Shown here one piece after another: positions 51,049-59,347 of a stretch of DNA of 64,000 nucleotides (within the stretch, counting starts at the first letter, position 1; every line of letters begins with the position of its first letter). The notes below the pieces were generated by a model that saw only the letters and a list, made by a program, of their open reading frames with translations, made no database searches and was not told where the DNA came from. Source of the stretch: Allobosea vaviloviae (lineage in GTDB: Bacteria; Pseudomonadota; Alphaproteobacteria; Rhizobiales; Beijerinckiaceae). A program made the translations under genes and the position numbers. The DNA lies in assembly GCF_001298265.1 (NCBI RefSeq), contig NZ_LGSZ01000060.1, positions 62,001 through 126,000 of the forward strand. Direction: 5' to 3'.

Positions 51049-51777
51049 ATGGTTGAATCGCAGAATCGTAACGAGCACATCCTCGTGGTCGACGACGACT
51101 CGCGCATTCGTCAGATGCTCGTTCATTATTTCGAGGACGAGGGTTACCGCATCACCGCGGTCGCCGGCGGCCAGGCCATGCGGGACTGCCTGCAGAAAAC
51201 CCCGATCGACATCATCCTCCTCGATCTCGTTCTGCCGGGAGGGGAGGATGGCCTGGCGCTGGCCCGCGAGATCCGCTCACGGTCCGACGTGCCGATCATC
51301 ATGCTCACAGGACGCGATGACGTGGTCGACCGGATCGTCGGTCTCGAGGTCGGTGCCGACGACTATATTGCAAAGCCGTTCCACCTTCGGGAGGTCCTCG
51401 CCCGTCTGAAGACGGTGCTGCGCCGGCGGCAGCCGGCAGCGCCTGCGCATGGCGCAGATGGCGAGACCATCGATTTCGAGGGTTGGCGCCTCGACCTGGC
51501 CCGGCGCCAGCTGGTGACGGCGGAGGGTACGGACATCATGCTCACGACCGGCGAGTTCGAGATGCTGGCGGTGCTGGCCAGGCATCCCGGGCGCGTCTTT
51601 TCGCGCGACGTGCTGATGGATCTCACGCATGGACGTAGGCTGGAGGCCTTCGACCGGACGATCGATGCGCAGATTGCACGGTTGCGAAAGAAGGTCGAGC
51701 GCGATCCCAAAAACCCGTCGCTGATCAAATCGGTGCGCGGCGTCGGCTATGTCTTCACCGGAAAGCCGCAGGCCTGA
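51049..51777 (+). CDS. OmpR-family response regulator
   Basis: 242 aa. Receiver: HILVVDDDSRIRQML, phospho-Asp in IILLDLVLPGG, Thr in IIMLTGRDD, Lys in DYIAKPFHLREVL. OmpR/PhoB winged helix: LTTGEFEMLAVLARHPGRVF, RTIDAQIARLRKK, IKSVRGVGYVF. No cognate kinase of matching type is adjacent; the hybrid kinase lies across a divergent promoter. Being OmpR-type, it is not a FixJ orthologue. Confidence 0.92.
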   Translation: MVESQNRNEHILVVDDDSRIRQMLVHYFEDEGYRITAVAGGQAMRDCLQKTPIDIILLDLVLPGGEDGLALAREIRSRSDVPIIMLTGRDDVVDRIVGLEVGADDYIAKPFHLREVLARLKTVLRRRQPAAPAHGADGETIDFEGWRLDLARRQLVTAEGTDIMLTTGEFEMLAVLARHPGRVFSRDVLMDLTHGRRLEAFDRTIDAQIARLRKKVERDPKNPSLIKSVRGVGYVFTGKPQA

Positions 51778-51791
51778 CGACCCCTTCCCGA

Positions 51792-52247
51792 TCAAGCCGC
51801 GACCGGGATCATCAGAACGCCATGGTCGGGCTGGTCGATCTGCCGATCACGGAGAGGACGGCTCCAGTCGTTCTGTCCCAGCGTCCAGATGCGGATCGTG
51901 TTGCAAGCGTCCTGCCGGGCCAGATCCTTCAAGTGATCCAGGAGGCTGCCCGCGATACCGGCCTCATCGGCAGCGCTCGTGACCACAAAGATCGAGACAT
52001 CCAGAATTCGGCCGTGAAAAGGATGGTTCCTGACCGCATGGCTGCAGAGACCCTGGACATAGCCTGCAGGATTCACGGCGATGACGATGTCGTCCCGATC
52101 GATCGCCTGGCGTTTTTGAGCCAGGATCTCGCGGCAGAACGCCCGCCATGCGTCGAGATCGAGCTTGGGCGCGACCCGATTCACGAGGAGATAGGCCCGG
52201 TCGATCTGCGCGGCCGTGATCCGGCCGATCTTGTAGCTTTGTTGCAT
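51792..52247 (-). CDS. GNAT-like N-acetyltransferase family protein
   Basis: 151 aa. YKIGRITAAQIDRAYLLVN, DIVIAVNPAGYVQGLCSH, LDVSIFVVTSAADEAGIAGSLLDHL and TIRIWTLGQND follow the GNAT strand-helix order, but the acetyl-CoA loop (AADEAGIAG) is degenerate. Convergent with the response regulator. A near-consensus Fnr box lies upstream, so it probably belongs to the microaerobic regulon. Substrate unknown. Confidence 0.6.
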   Translation of the reverse strand: MQQSYKIGRITAAQIDRAYLLVNRVAPKLDLDAWRAFCREILAQKRQAIDRDDIVIAVNPAGYVQGLCSHAVRNHPFHGRILDVSIFVVTSAADEAGIAGSLLDHLKDLARQDACNTIRIWTLGQNDWSRPLRDRQIDQPDHGVLMIPVAA

Positions 52248-52297
52248 CGCGAAGGTCCTCCCACCTGCGCTTCTAGGTCCGGCCAATCTGCCGGACC

Positions 52298-52311
52298 ATG
52301 ATTTAGCTCAA
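52298..52311 (-). promoter_or_regulatory. Candidate FNR/FixK box upstream of the acetyltransferase-like gene
   Basis: On the minus strand TTGA-GCTAAA-TCAT, 7 of 8 consensus positions, centred 58 bp before the ATG at 52247. Confidence 0.5.
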
Positions 52312-52442
52312 GGGCACGCCGTTGCTGCCCTTAGGTCACAGTGGGCGAAAGCGAGAGTCGGCGTCGCGCAGACACCGCGCTCACCGCCTGCGACGATCAC
52401 GCTTCGTCACATTCGGACATCTCCCTCGCAGCGCCAGCCGAT
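52312..52442. other. Intergenic gap behind the alcohol dehydrogenase
   Basis: 131 bp between the Fnr-like box and the stop of the alcohol dehydrogenase. No hairpin terminator or other element is recognised. Confidence 0.3.
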
Positions 52443-53516
52443 CTAGGCACCGGCTGGCTCGGCCTGCAGCGCCGATGCCGTGATCGGCATGGTGAGATCC
52501 AGAACGATGCGGCCTTCGATTTGGCCCGCCTTGAGCCGGGCGAAGATCGCGTTGATGTCGCCGAGCGGCGCCTTGGTGATTTCGGCCTTGACCTTGCCCT
52601 CCACCGCGAAGCCGATGGCCTCGTCGAGGTCGCGCCGGGTGCCGACGATCGAGCCGCGCAGGGTGATCCGCTTCAGCACGACATCGAAGATCGGCGTCGG
52701 GAACTCGCCCGGCGGCAGCCCTACGAAGGCGACAGTGCCCTTCCTGCGTACCATGCGCACCGCCTGGGAGAAGGCCGGCGGCGAAACCGCCGTCACAAGG
52801 ATGCCGTGCGCGCCGCCTCCGGTCGCCTTGATGACCTCGGAGACGGCATCGGGCGAAAGCGCATCGATCGCAACATCGGCGCCGGTGGTGCGGGCCAAGG
52901 CGAGCTTCTCGGCCGCGATGTCGAGCGCGACCACCTTGAGGCCCATCGCCTTGGCGTACTGGATCGCAACTTGGCCAAGCCCCCCGATGCCGGAAATGGC
53001 GACCCACTGCCCCGGTCGCGCTTCAGTCTCCTTCAAACCTTTGTAGGTGGTGACGCCGGCGCATAGAATCGGCGCCATTTGCGCGGCATCGACGCCAGCG
53101 GGAAGGCGCGCCGCGAAAGGGGCTGACGCGATGATATATTCGGCGAAGCCGCCATCGCAGCTGTAGCCGGTGTCATGCTGGTGCTCGCACAGCGTCTCCC
53201 AGCCGGTCTCGCAGTATTCGCAACGCAGGCAGGCATCGTGCAGCCAGGCGACGCCGACCATGTCGCCTTCCTTGAAATCGGTGACGCCCGGTCCGAGCTG
53301 CGCCACCACGCCGACCACCTCATGGCCGGGAATGAAGGGCGGCACCGGCTTCACCGGCCAATCGCCCTCGGCCGCATGGAGATCGGTGTGGCAAACGCCG
53401 CAGGCGAGCACCTTGACCAGAAGCTCCCCGGGGCCCGGCACGGGCACCGGAACGTTCTGAATCACCAGCGGCTTGCCGAACGCGTGCACCACCGCAGCCT
53501 TCATCATCTTCGCCAT
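52443..53516 (-). CDS. adhP: Zinc-dependent alcohol dehydrogenase (AdhP type)
   Basis: 357 aa. Catalytic zinc site CGVCHTDLHAAEGDWP and GHEVVG; structural zinc site CLRCEYCETGWETLC; NAD site GIGGLGQVAIQYAKAMG. Propanol-preferring AdhP-like medium-chain dehydrogenase. An exact Fnr/FixK box is 56 bp upstream of ATG 53516, so it is probably induced at low oxygen, where it would recycle NADH or detoxify aldehydes. Divergent from ccoN. Confidence 0.92.
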   Translation of the reverse strand: MAKMMKAAVVHAFGKPLVIQNVPVPVPGPGELLVKVLACGVCHTDLHAAEGDWPVKPVPPFIPGHEVVGVVAQLGPGVTDFKEGDMVGVAWLHDACLRCEYCETGWETLCEHQHDTGYSCDGGFAEYIIASAPFAARLPAGVDAAQMAPILCAGVTTYKGLKETEARPGQWVAISGIGGLGQVAIQYAKAMGLKVVALDIAAEKLALARTTGADVAIDALSPDAVSEVIKATGGGAHGILVTAVSPPAFSQAVRMVRRKGTVAFVGLPPGEFPTPIFDVVLKRITLRGSIVGTRRDLDEAIGFAVEGKVKAEITKAPLGDINAIFARLKAGQIEGRIVLDLTMPITASALQAEPAGA

Positions 53517-53571
53517 GGTCTGGCTCCCTGTGTCTGTGGGGCAAGTCCTAGGCGCATCCGTCGGCTCGACC

Positions 53572-53585
53572 TTGAGCGAGGTCAA
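53572..53585 (-). promoter_or_regulatory. FNR/FixK box of the alcohol dehydrogenase
   Basis: TTGA-GCGAGG-TCAA, an exact TTGA-N6-TCAA anaerobox, 56-69 bp before the adhP start. Confidence 0.75.
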
Positions 53586-53638
53586 AGCCGCCGCTTCGAC
53601 CGGTGACGGCTAGCGGGTCGAGGGCACGGGAGCTCTCT

Positions 53639-53652
53639 TTGACATGGATCAA
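53639..53652 (+). promoter_or_regulatory. FNR/FixK box of the ccoNOQP operon
   Basis: TTGA-CATGGA-TCAA, an exact anaerobox 68-81 bp before ccoN, the position at which FixK-type activators drive cbb3 operons. It is 67 bp from the box facing adhP. Confidence 0.85.
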
Positions 53653-53719
53653 ATCTGGCCGGTGCGGGCGCCTGTAAGGCTCCACCAGCAGTGCAACGGT
53701 TATGGGGGAGAATGATTTC

Positions 53720-55387
53720 ATGGGAGCGGTTGTCTCTCCTGTCAGGCAGGCCACGATGGGCGAATTCGCCGGCATGGCGCTTGCCGCCGGCGCGGTCCTG
53801 CCGCTGATTCTCGTGGCGGCGCTCACCGACCATCCCGCCTATGCCTTCCACGTGACGCTGGCGATCGCCGCGGCCCTTGGCAGCTTGATCCTCATCGCCA
53901 ACCGCCTGTTCCAGCCCGGCCAGGTGCCCGCGCCGCAGGAGATCGACGGGCGCCCGAACTACAACATGGAGCCGGTCAAGTTCGCGACGATCGCCGCGAT
54001 GTTCTGGGGTATCGCCGGCTTCACGGTCGGCCTGGTCATTGCCCTGCAGCTCGCCTTTCCGGTCCTGAACTTCGATCTGCCCTGGATTAATTTCGGCCGC
54101 CTGCGGCCCTTGCACACCTCGGCCGTGATCTTCGCTTTCGGCGGCAACGTGCTGCTCGGCACCTCCTTCTACGTCGTCCAGCGCACCTGCCGCGCCCGCC
54201 TGGCGGGCGACATCGCGCCCTGGTTCGTGATCCTGGGCTATAATTTCTTCATCGTCATCGCCGGCACGGGCTACCTGCTGGGGATCAGCCAGGGCAAGGA
54301 ATACGCCGAGCCGGAATGGTACGCCGATCTCTGGCTCACAATCGTCTGGGTGGTCTACCTGCTGGTGTTCCTGCTGACGCTGGCCAAGCGCAAGGAGCCC
54401 CACATCTATGTCGCGAACTGGTTCTATCTCGCCTTCATCCTGACCATCGCGGTCCTGCATATCGGCAACAACCTGGCGCTGCCGGTCTCGGTCCTCTCGC
54501 CGAAGTCCTATATCCTGTGGTCGGGCGTGCAGGATGCGATGTTCCAGTGGTGGTACGGCCACAACGCCGTCGGATTCTTCCTGACCGCCGGCTTCCTCGC
54601 GATCATGTATTACTTCGTGCCCAAGCGCGCCGGCCGGCCGGTCTACAGCTACCGGCTCTCGATCATCCACTTCTGGGCGCTGATCTTCCTCTACATCTGG
54701 GCCGGTCCGCACCACCTGCACTACACCGCCCTGCCCGACTGGGCCCAGACGCTCGGCATGACCTTCTCGATCATGCTCTGGATGCCGTCCTGGGGTGGCA
54801 TGATCAACGGCCTGATGACGCTGTCAGGTGCCTGGGACAAGCTGCGTACCGACCCCGTGCTGCGGATGATGGTCGTCTCGCTGGCCTTCTACGGCATGTC
54901 GACCTTCGAGGGGCCGCTGATGTCGATCAAGGCGGTCAACTCGCTCTCCCACTACACGGACTGGACGATCGGCCATGTCCACTCGGGCGCGCTCGGCTGG
55001 GTCGCCTATATCTCGTTTGGCGCGATCTACTGCCTCGTGCCCTGGCTCTGGAACCGCAAGGAGCTGTATTCGCTCAAGCTCGTGAGCTGGCACTTCTGGA
55101 TCTCGACGCTCGGCATCGTCTTCTACATCTCGGCGATGTGGGTCTCCGGCATCCTCCAGGGCCTGATGTGGCGGGCCTACACCCCGCTCGGCTTCCTCGA
55201 ATACTCCTTCATCGAGACGGTCGCGGCGATGCACCCCTTCTACGTCATCCGCGCGCTCGGCGGCGCACTCTTCCTGACCGGTGCGCTGATCATGGTCTTC
55301 AACCTCTGGATGACGGTCCGCAGCGGAACGCCAGAGAGCGCCCAAGACAGCGCCCCTCTGCAGCCCCGCCTTGTGCCGGCCGAGTAA
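53720..55387 (+). CDS. ccoN: cbb3 cytochrome c oxidase subunit I
   Basis: 555 aa, about 14 transmembrane helices. Haem and CuB histidines appear in [29 protein letters not shown] (with the cbb3-type Tyr region), [14 protein letters not shown] and [12 protein letters not shown]. Catalytic subunit reducing O2 to water at high affinity. ATG 53720 preferred to 53702 because GGGGGAG lies 9 nt upstream. Confidence 0.97.
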   Translation: MGAVVSPVRQATMGEFAGMALAAGAVLPLILVAALTDHPAYAFHVTLAIAAALGSLILIANRLFQPGQVPAPQEIDGRPNYNMEPVKFATIAAMFWGIAGFTVGLVIALQLAFPVLNFDLPWINFGRLRPLHTSAVIFAFGGNVLLGTSFYVVQRTCRARLAGDIAPWFVILGYNFFIVIAGTGYLLGISQGKEYAEPEWYADLWLTIVWVVYLLVFLLTLAKRKEPHIYVANWFYLAFILTIAVLHIGNNLALPVSVLSPKSYILWSGVQDAMFQWWYGHNAVGFFLTAGFLAIMYYFVPKRAGRPVYSYRLSIIHFWALIFLYIWAGPHHLHYTALPDWAQTLGMTFSIMLWMPSWGGMINGLMTLSGAWDKLRTDPVLRMMVVSLAFYGMSTFEGPLMSIKAVNSLSHYTDWTIGHVHSGALGWVAYISFGAIYCLVPWLWNRKELYSLKLVSWHFWISTLGIVFYISAMWVSGILQGLMWRAYTPLGFLEYSFIETVAAMHPFYVIRALGGALFLTGALIMVFNLWMTVRSGTPESAQDSAPLQPRLVPAE

Positions 55388-55399
55388 GGATCGCCTTCC

Positions 55400-56164
55400 A
55401 TGACGAGCATCGAACACAAGGCTCCTCGCCAGTCGCTCTGGTCGAAGCACAAGATCTTCGAGACCAACTCCATCATCCTGATCATCGGCGTGCTGCTGGT
55501 GATCTCGGTCGGTGGCCTGGTCGAGATCGCGCCGCTCTTCTACCTGAAGAACGTCATTGAGAAGGTCGACGGCATGCGGCCCTACACCCCGCTCGAACTG
55601 GCGGGCCGCGCGATCTATGTCCGCGAGGGCTGCTACAACTGCCACAGCCAGATGATCCGGCCGCTACGCGACGAGATCGAGCGCTACGGGCACTATTCGC
55701 TCGCGGCCGAGAGCATGTACGACAAGCCGTTCCAATGGGGCTCGAAGCGGACGGGACCCGATCTCGCCCGCGTCGGCGGCAAGTATTCAGACGAGTGGCA
55801 GCGCGGCCATCTTTCTGATCCGCGCGCACTGGTGCCTGAATCGATCATGCCCGGTTATCCGTTCCTGGCGCGCAACGAGCTCAAATTCGGCGATATCGCC
55901 AACGAGCTGCGCGCCAACCGGGGCGGCGGCGTGCCCTACACCGACGAGATGATCGCGCAGGCAGAGACCGATCTGCGGGCTCAGGCCACGCCGGAGCATC
56001 CCAAGGCCGGCGAGCTCGAGGCACGTTACCCGAAGGTGCAGGCCCGCGATTTCGACGGCGACCCGGCTCGCATCACAGAGGCCGACGCGTTGATCGCCTA
56101 TCTCCAGGTGCTGGGCACGCTCGTCGATTTCAAGCTCTACGACGACAAAGCCAACATTCGCTGA
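55400..56164 (+). CDS. ccoO: cbb3 oxidase subunit II, monohaem cytochrome c
   Basis: 254 aa. One N-terminal transmembrane anchor ([20 protein letters not shown]), then [21 protein letters not shown] with haem motif CYNCH; an axial Met in the SIMPGYPFL region. It carries electrons from CcoP toward CcoN. 12 nt after ccoN. Confidence 0.96.
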   Translation: MTSIEHKAPRQSLWSKHKIFETNSIILIIGVLLVISVGGLVEIAPLFYLKNVIEKVDGMRPYTPLELAGRAIYVREGCYNCHSQMIRPLRDEIERYGHYSLAAESMYDKPFQWGSKRTGPDLARVGGKYSDEWQRGHLSDPRALVPESIMPGYPFLARNELKFGDIANELRANRGGGVPYTDEMIAQAETDLRAQATPEHPKAGELEARYPKVQARDFDGDPARITEADALIAYLQVLGTLVDFKLYDDKANIR

Positions 56165-56175
56165 GCGAGGTCATC

Positions 56176-56331
56176 ATGGACACAACCTATCAATGGCTGG
56201 CGCGCTTCGCGCAGTCGGCTGGCCTGCTCTACTTCGTCGGAATCTTTCTCTCCGTCTGCCTCTACGCCTTCTGGCCGTCAAACAAGGCCCGGTTCGAAGA
56301 GGCCTCCCGCACCCCGCTGCAGGACGACTGA
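56176..56331 (+). CDS. ccoQ: cbb3 oxidase subunit IV, CcoQ/FixQ
   Basis: 51 aa: MDTTYQWLARFAQSAGLLYF, one transmembrane helix continuing VGIFLSVCLYAFWPSNKARF, and an acidic end. Typical CcoQ, which stabilises the complex. It lies between ccoO and ccoP with 11- and 4-nt gaps and is easily missed by length cut-offs. Confidence 0.92.
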   Translation: MDTTYQWLARFAQSAGLLYFVGIFLSVCLYAFWPSNKARFEEASRTPLQDD

Positions 56332-56335
56332 CATC

Positions 56336-57220
56336 ATGGCTCAGCATCAGGACCATCACGAGGTGGACGCCCACACCGGCGTGTCCACGACCGGCCATGA
56401 ATGGGACGGCATCCGCGAACTCAACACGCCGCTGCCGCGCTGGTGGCTCGGCATCTTCTATGCCACCATCGTCTGGTCGGTCGGCTATTGGGTCGTCTAT
56501 CCGGCCTGGCCGCTGATCACCGGCGCGACGCAGGGCGTCATCGGCTATGCCTCGCGCATCGAGATCGCCAAGGACCTCGCTCTGCTGCAGCAGCACCGCG
56601 CGACCCAGTCGAGCGGCCTCGCCGAGGCCTCCCTCGCGCAGATCAAGGCCGACCCGTCGCTGTTTCGCATCGCGATGGCGCAGGGCAAGGCCGCCTTCGG
56701 CGACAACTGTGCCGCGTGCCACGGCGTCGGCGGGGCCGGCTCCAAGGGCTATCCCAACCTCAACGACGACGACTGGCTCTGGGGCGGCACGCTCGACCAG
56801 ATCCATCTGACGCTCCAGCACGGCGTCCGCGTCGCCGGCAACAACGACACCCGCGTCAGCCAGATGCCGGCCTTCGGCAAGGACGGCCTGCTCAAGCCCG
56901 CAGAGATCCGTGCCGTCGCCAACCATGTCCGCGAACTGGCTGGCCTGCCGACGGAAGCCAGCGCCGATCTGGCCATGGGCCGCGAGCTCTTCGCCACCAA
57001 CTGTGCCGCCTGTCATGGCGACGCCGGCAAAGGCAACAAGGAGCTCGGTGCGCCCAACCTCACCGACGCCATCTCGCTCTACGGCATGGACCTGGCCTCT
57101 TTGACCGAGACCATCACCAACAGCCGCGCCGGCGTGATGCCAGCCTGGGGTCAGCGTCTCGACGCGACCACGGTGAAGGCGCTGACGATCTATGTGCACT
57201 CGCTGGGAGGGGGCCAGTAG
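56336..57220 (+). CDS. ccoP: cbb3 oxidase subunit III, dihaem cytochrome c
   Basis: 294 aa. Begins with the family's DGI-ELNTPLPRWW motif and one transmembrane helix (WLGIFYATIVWSVGYWVV), then two CAACH haem-c sites (NCAACHGVGG and NCAACHGDAG). Entry point for electrons from soluble or membrane cytochrome c. Confidence 0.96.
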   Translation: MAQHQDHHEVDAHTGVSTTGHEWDGIRELNTPLPRWWLGIFYATIVWSVGYWVVYPAWPLITGATQGVIGYASRIEIAKDLALLQQHRATQSSGLAEASLAQIKADPSLFRIAMAQGKAAFGDNCAACHGVGGAGSKGYPNLNDDDWLWGGTLDQIHLTLQHGVRVAGNNDTRVSQMPAFGKDGLLKPAEIRAVANHVRELAGLPTEASADLAMGRELFATNCAACHGDAGKGNKELGAPNLTDAISLYGMDLASLTETITNSRAGVMPAWGQRLDATTVKALTIYVHSLGGGQ

Positions 57221-57222
57221 AC

Positions 57223-58665
57223 ATGGCCTCCCAAGAGACGGACCTTGGCGACCTGCCGCTCTTCGCGGCGACGAAGAAGGTCTATCCGCAAAGCGTGTCC
57301 GGGCCTTACCGGCGCGCCAAATGGATCATCCTGGCGCTCTGCCTCGGTGTCTATTACCTGCTGCCCTTCCTGCGCTGGGACCGCGGCCCCAACCTGCCCG
57401 ACCAGGCGGTCCTGCTCGACATCGCCAATGCCCGCTTCTATTTCTTCTTCATCGAGATCTGGCCGCAGGAGGTTTACTACTTCACCGGCCTGCTGATCCT
57501 GGCGGCCTTCGTGCTGTTCATGATGAACGCGGTCGCAGGCCGGGTCTGGTGCGGCTATCTCTGCCCTCAAACCGTTTGGACCGATCTGTTCCTGGTGGTC
57601 GAGCGCTTCTTCGAGGGCGACAGGCGCGAGCGCATCAAGCTCGACGAAGGGCCCTGGACCCCCAACAAGATCTGGCGCAAGAGCGGCAAGCACTTCGTCT
57701 GGCTGATGATCGCCTGGTGGACAGGCGGCGCCTGGGTGCTCTACTTCGCCGATGCGCCGACACTGGTGCGCGACCTCGCGACCCTGCAGGCGCCCTTCAC
57801 GGCCTACGCCTTCATCGCGATCCTGACCTTCACGACCTATGCGCTCGCAGGCATCATGCGTGAGCAGGTCTGCAAATATATGTGCCCCTGGCCGCGCATC
57901 CAGGCCGCGCTTACCGACGACGACGCGCTGAACGTCACCTATCGCTACGACCGCGGCGATCCCCGCGTCTCGCTGCGCCAGGCCGAGCGTTTGCGTGCCA
58001 AGAATGAGCCGGCGGGCGACTGCATCGACTGCCGCCAATGCGTCGCCGTCTGCCCTACAGGCATCGACATCCGCGACGGCGCGCAACTCGACTGCATCCA
58101 GTGCGGTCTGTGCATCGACGCCTGCGACAACGTCATGGAAAAGATCAGCCGTCCCAAGGGGCTGATCGGCTACGACACCGACGACAACGTCAAGCGGCGC
58201 AGCGCCGGCGAAAAGCCCGTCTACAATCCGCTGCGCCTGCGCACGATGATCTATGCCGCGCTGATCGTCGTGGTCGGCGGCGCCATGGTCTACCAGCTGG
58301 CGACGCGCCGCACGGTCGAATTGTCCGTCTTGCACGATCGCGCACCGCTCTTCGTCCGGCTCAGCGACGGCTCGATCCGCAACGCCTATACCATCCGCAT
58401 CCTCAACAAGCGGCCCGATGAGCGCCCCGTCGCACTGACGGTTCACGGTGTGCCGGGCCTGCGCATCGAGGCCGTCGGCGTCACGGCGACCGCCGATCTG
58501 CGGCCGATCGTATCGGTCCCGCCCGACACCTCGCGCGAGGTCCGGGTGCTCGTCACCGTGCCCGCCGATGTCCATGTCAGTCCGACGCAAACGATCACGT
58601 TTACCGCGTCCGACCTGTTCGCGGGCGAGGTCGTGACGGTCCAGGATCACTTCATCGCGCCCTAG
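57223..58665 (+). CDS. ccoG: cbb3 oxidase assembly/maturation ferredoxin CcoG (FixG/RdxA)
   Basis: 480 aa. Several transmembrane helices with GRVWCGYLCPQTVWTDLF and EQVCKYMCPWPRIQ, then two [4Fe-4S] ferredoxin motifs CIDCRQCVAVCPTGID and CIQCGLCIDACDNVM, and a C-terminal Ig-like domain. It is thought to reduce copper for cbb3 assembly. It starts 2 nt after ccoP. Confidence 0.95.
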   Translation: MASQETDLGDLPLFAATKKVYPQSVSGPYRRAKWIILALCLGVYYLLPFLRWDRGPNLPDQAVLLDIANARFYFFFIEIWPQEVYYFTGLLILAAFVLFMMNAVAGRVWCGYLCPQTVWTDLFLVVERFFEGDRRERIKLDEGPWTPNKIWRKSGKHFVWLMIAWWTGGAWVLYFADAPTLVRDLATLQAPFTAYAFIAILTFTTYALAGIMREQVCKYMCPWPRIQAALTDDDALNVTYRYDRGDPRVSLRQAERLRAKNEPAGDCIDCRQCVAVCPTGIDIRDGAQLDCIQCGLCIDACDNVMEKISRPKGLIGYDTDDNVKRRSAGEKPVYNPLRLRTMIYAALIVVVGGAMVYQLATRRTVELSVLHDRAPLFVRLSDGSIRNAYTIRILNKRPDERPVALTVHGVPGLRIEAVGVTATADLRPIVSVPPDTSREVRVLVTVPADVHVSPTQTITFTASDLFAGEVVTVQDHFIAP

Positions 58666-58811
58666 ATCACGTCGCAGCCGGGCTTTCCCGCCCGACCGCG
58701 AAAACCTGTTCGTCGACAGAGAGATGGAGCGAAGACCCTAGCGAGGACGGTACCCGTTTCCGCGAAGGCCATGCTCCAGAGAACGCCATGTGCTGCTGCG
58801 GAGGTTTCATC
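58666..58811. other. Gap between ccoG and ccoH
   Basis: 146 bp with no anaerobox or terminator seen. GCGGAGG at 58799 serves ccoH. A frame open to 58788 adds Cys-rich MCCCGGFI, which is not family-like. Confidence 0.35.
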
Positions 58812-59336
58812 ATGCCGATCGATCTGCCGGTTCGCGCCGCGCCGAGCGCGCGCCGCCCGTTCGAACTCAGCGGGCGCATCGTGCTGGCGAGCATGATCGC
58901 CTTCTTCATCGTCGTGGCCGGGGTGAATGCGATCATGATGACCATGGCGATCCGGACGATGCCCGGCGTCGATGTGAAGAGCGCCTATGAGACGAGCCAG
59001 CGCTTCAACAGCGAGATCGCCCGCATGCAGGAGCAGGACGCGCGCGGCTGGCAGGCGAAGGCCGACATCCACCGCACCGGCGCGGATGCCCTCGTCGCGC
59101 TGGTGCTGCACGACAAGCAGGGGCTGCCCGTCCAGGGGCTGGCTGTCGAGGCGAAGCTGCTGCACCCGGCGACGCGGCAGCACGATCACGAGGCTACGCT
59201 GAGCGAGACGGCGCCAGGCAGCTATGCGGCGCGCGTGCCGACAGTCCACAGCGGTGGCTGGACTGTTGTGATCGAGGCGCGGCGCGACGGCGCGCCGGTC
59301 TTCCTTTCGCGCAGCCGTGTCGTGCTGGCGGATTGA
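58812..59336 (+). CDS. ccoH: cbb3 oxidase assembly protein CcoH/FixH
   Basis: 174 aa. N-terminal transmembrane helix (IVLASMIAFFIVVAGVNAIM) then AIRTMPGVDVKSAYETSQRF and a periplasmic beta-domain, as in FixH. Start ATG 58812 is placed 6 nt after GCGGAGG. Supports assembly of the CcoN-copper/haem complex. Confidence 0.9.
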   Translation: MPIDLPVRAAPSARRPFELSGRIVLASMIAFFIVVAGVNAIMMTMAIRTMPGVDVKSAYETSQRFNSEIARMQEQDARGWQAKADIHRTGADALVALVLHDKQGLPVQGLAVEAKLLHPATRQHDHEATLSETAPGSYAARVPTVHSGGWTVVIEARRDGAPVFLSRSRVVLAD

Positions 59337-59347
59337 GGGCTGTGAGC

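Noticed and set aside
56401..58665. 754-codon frame through ccoP and ccoG
   Set aside because: The part before 57223 is an Arg/Pro-rich shadow of ccoP; CcoG starts at ATG 57223.
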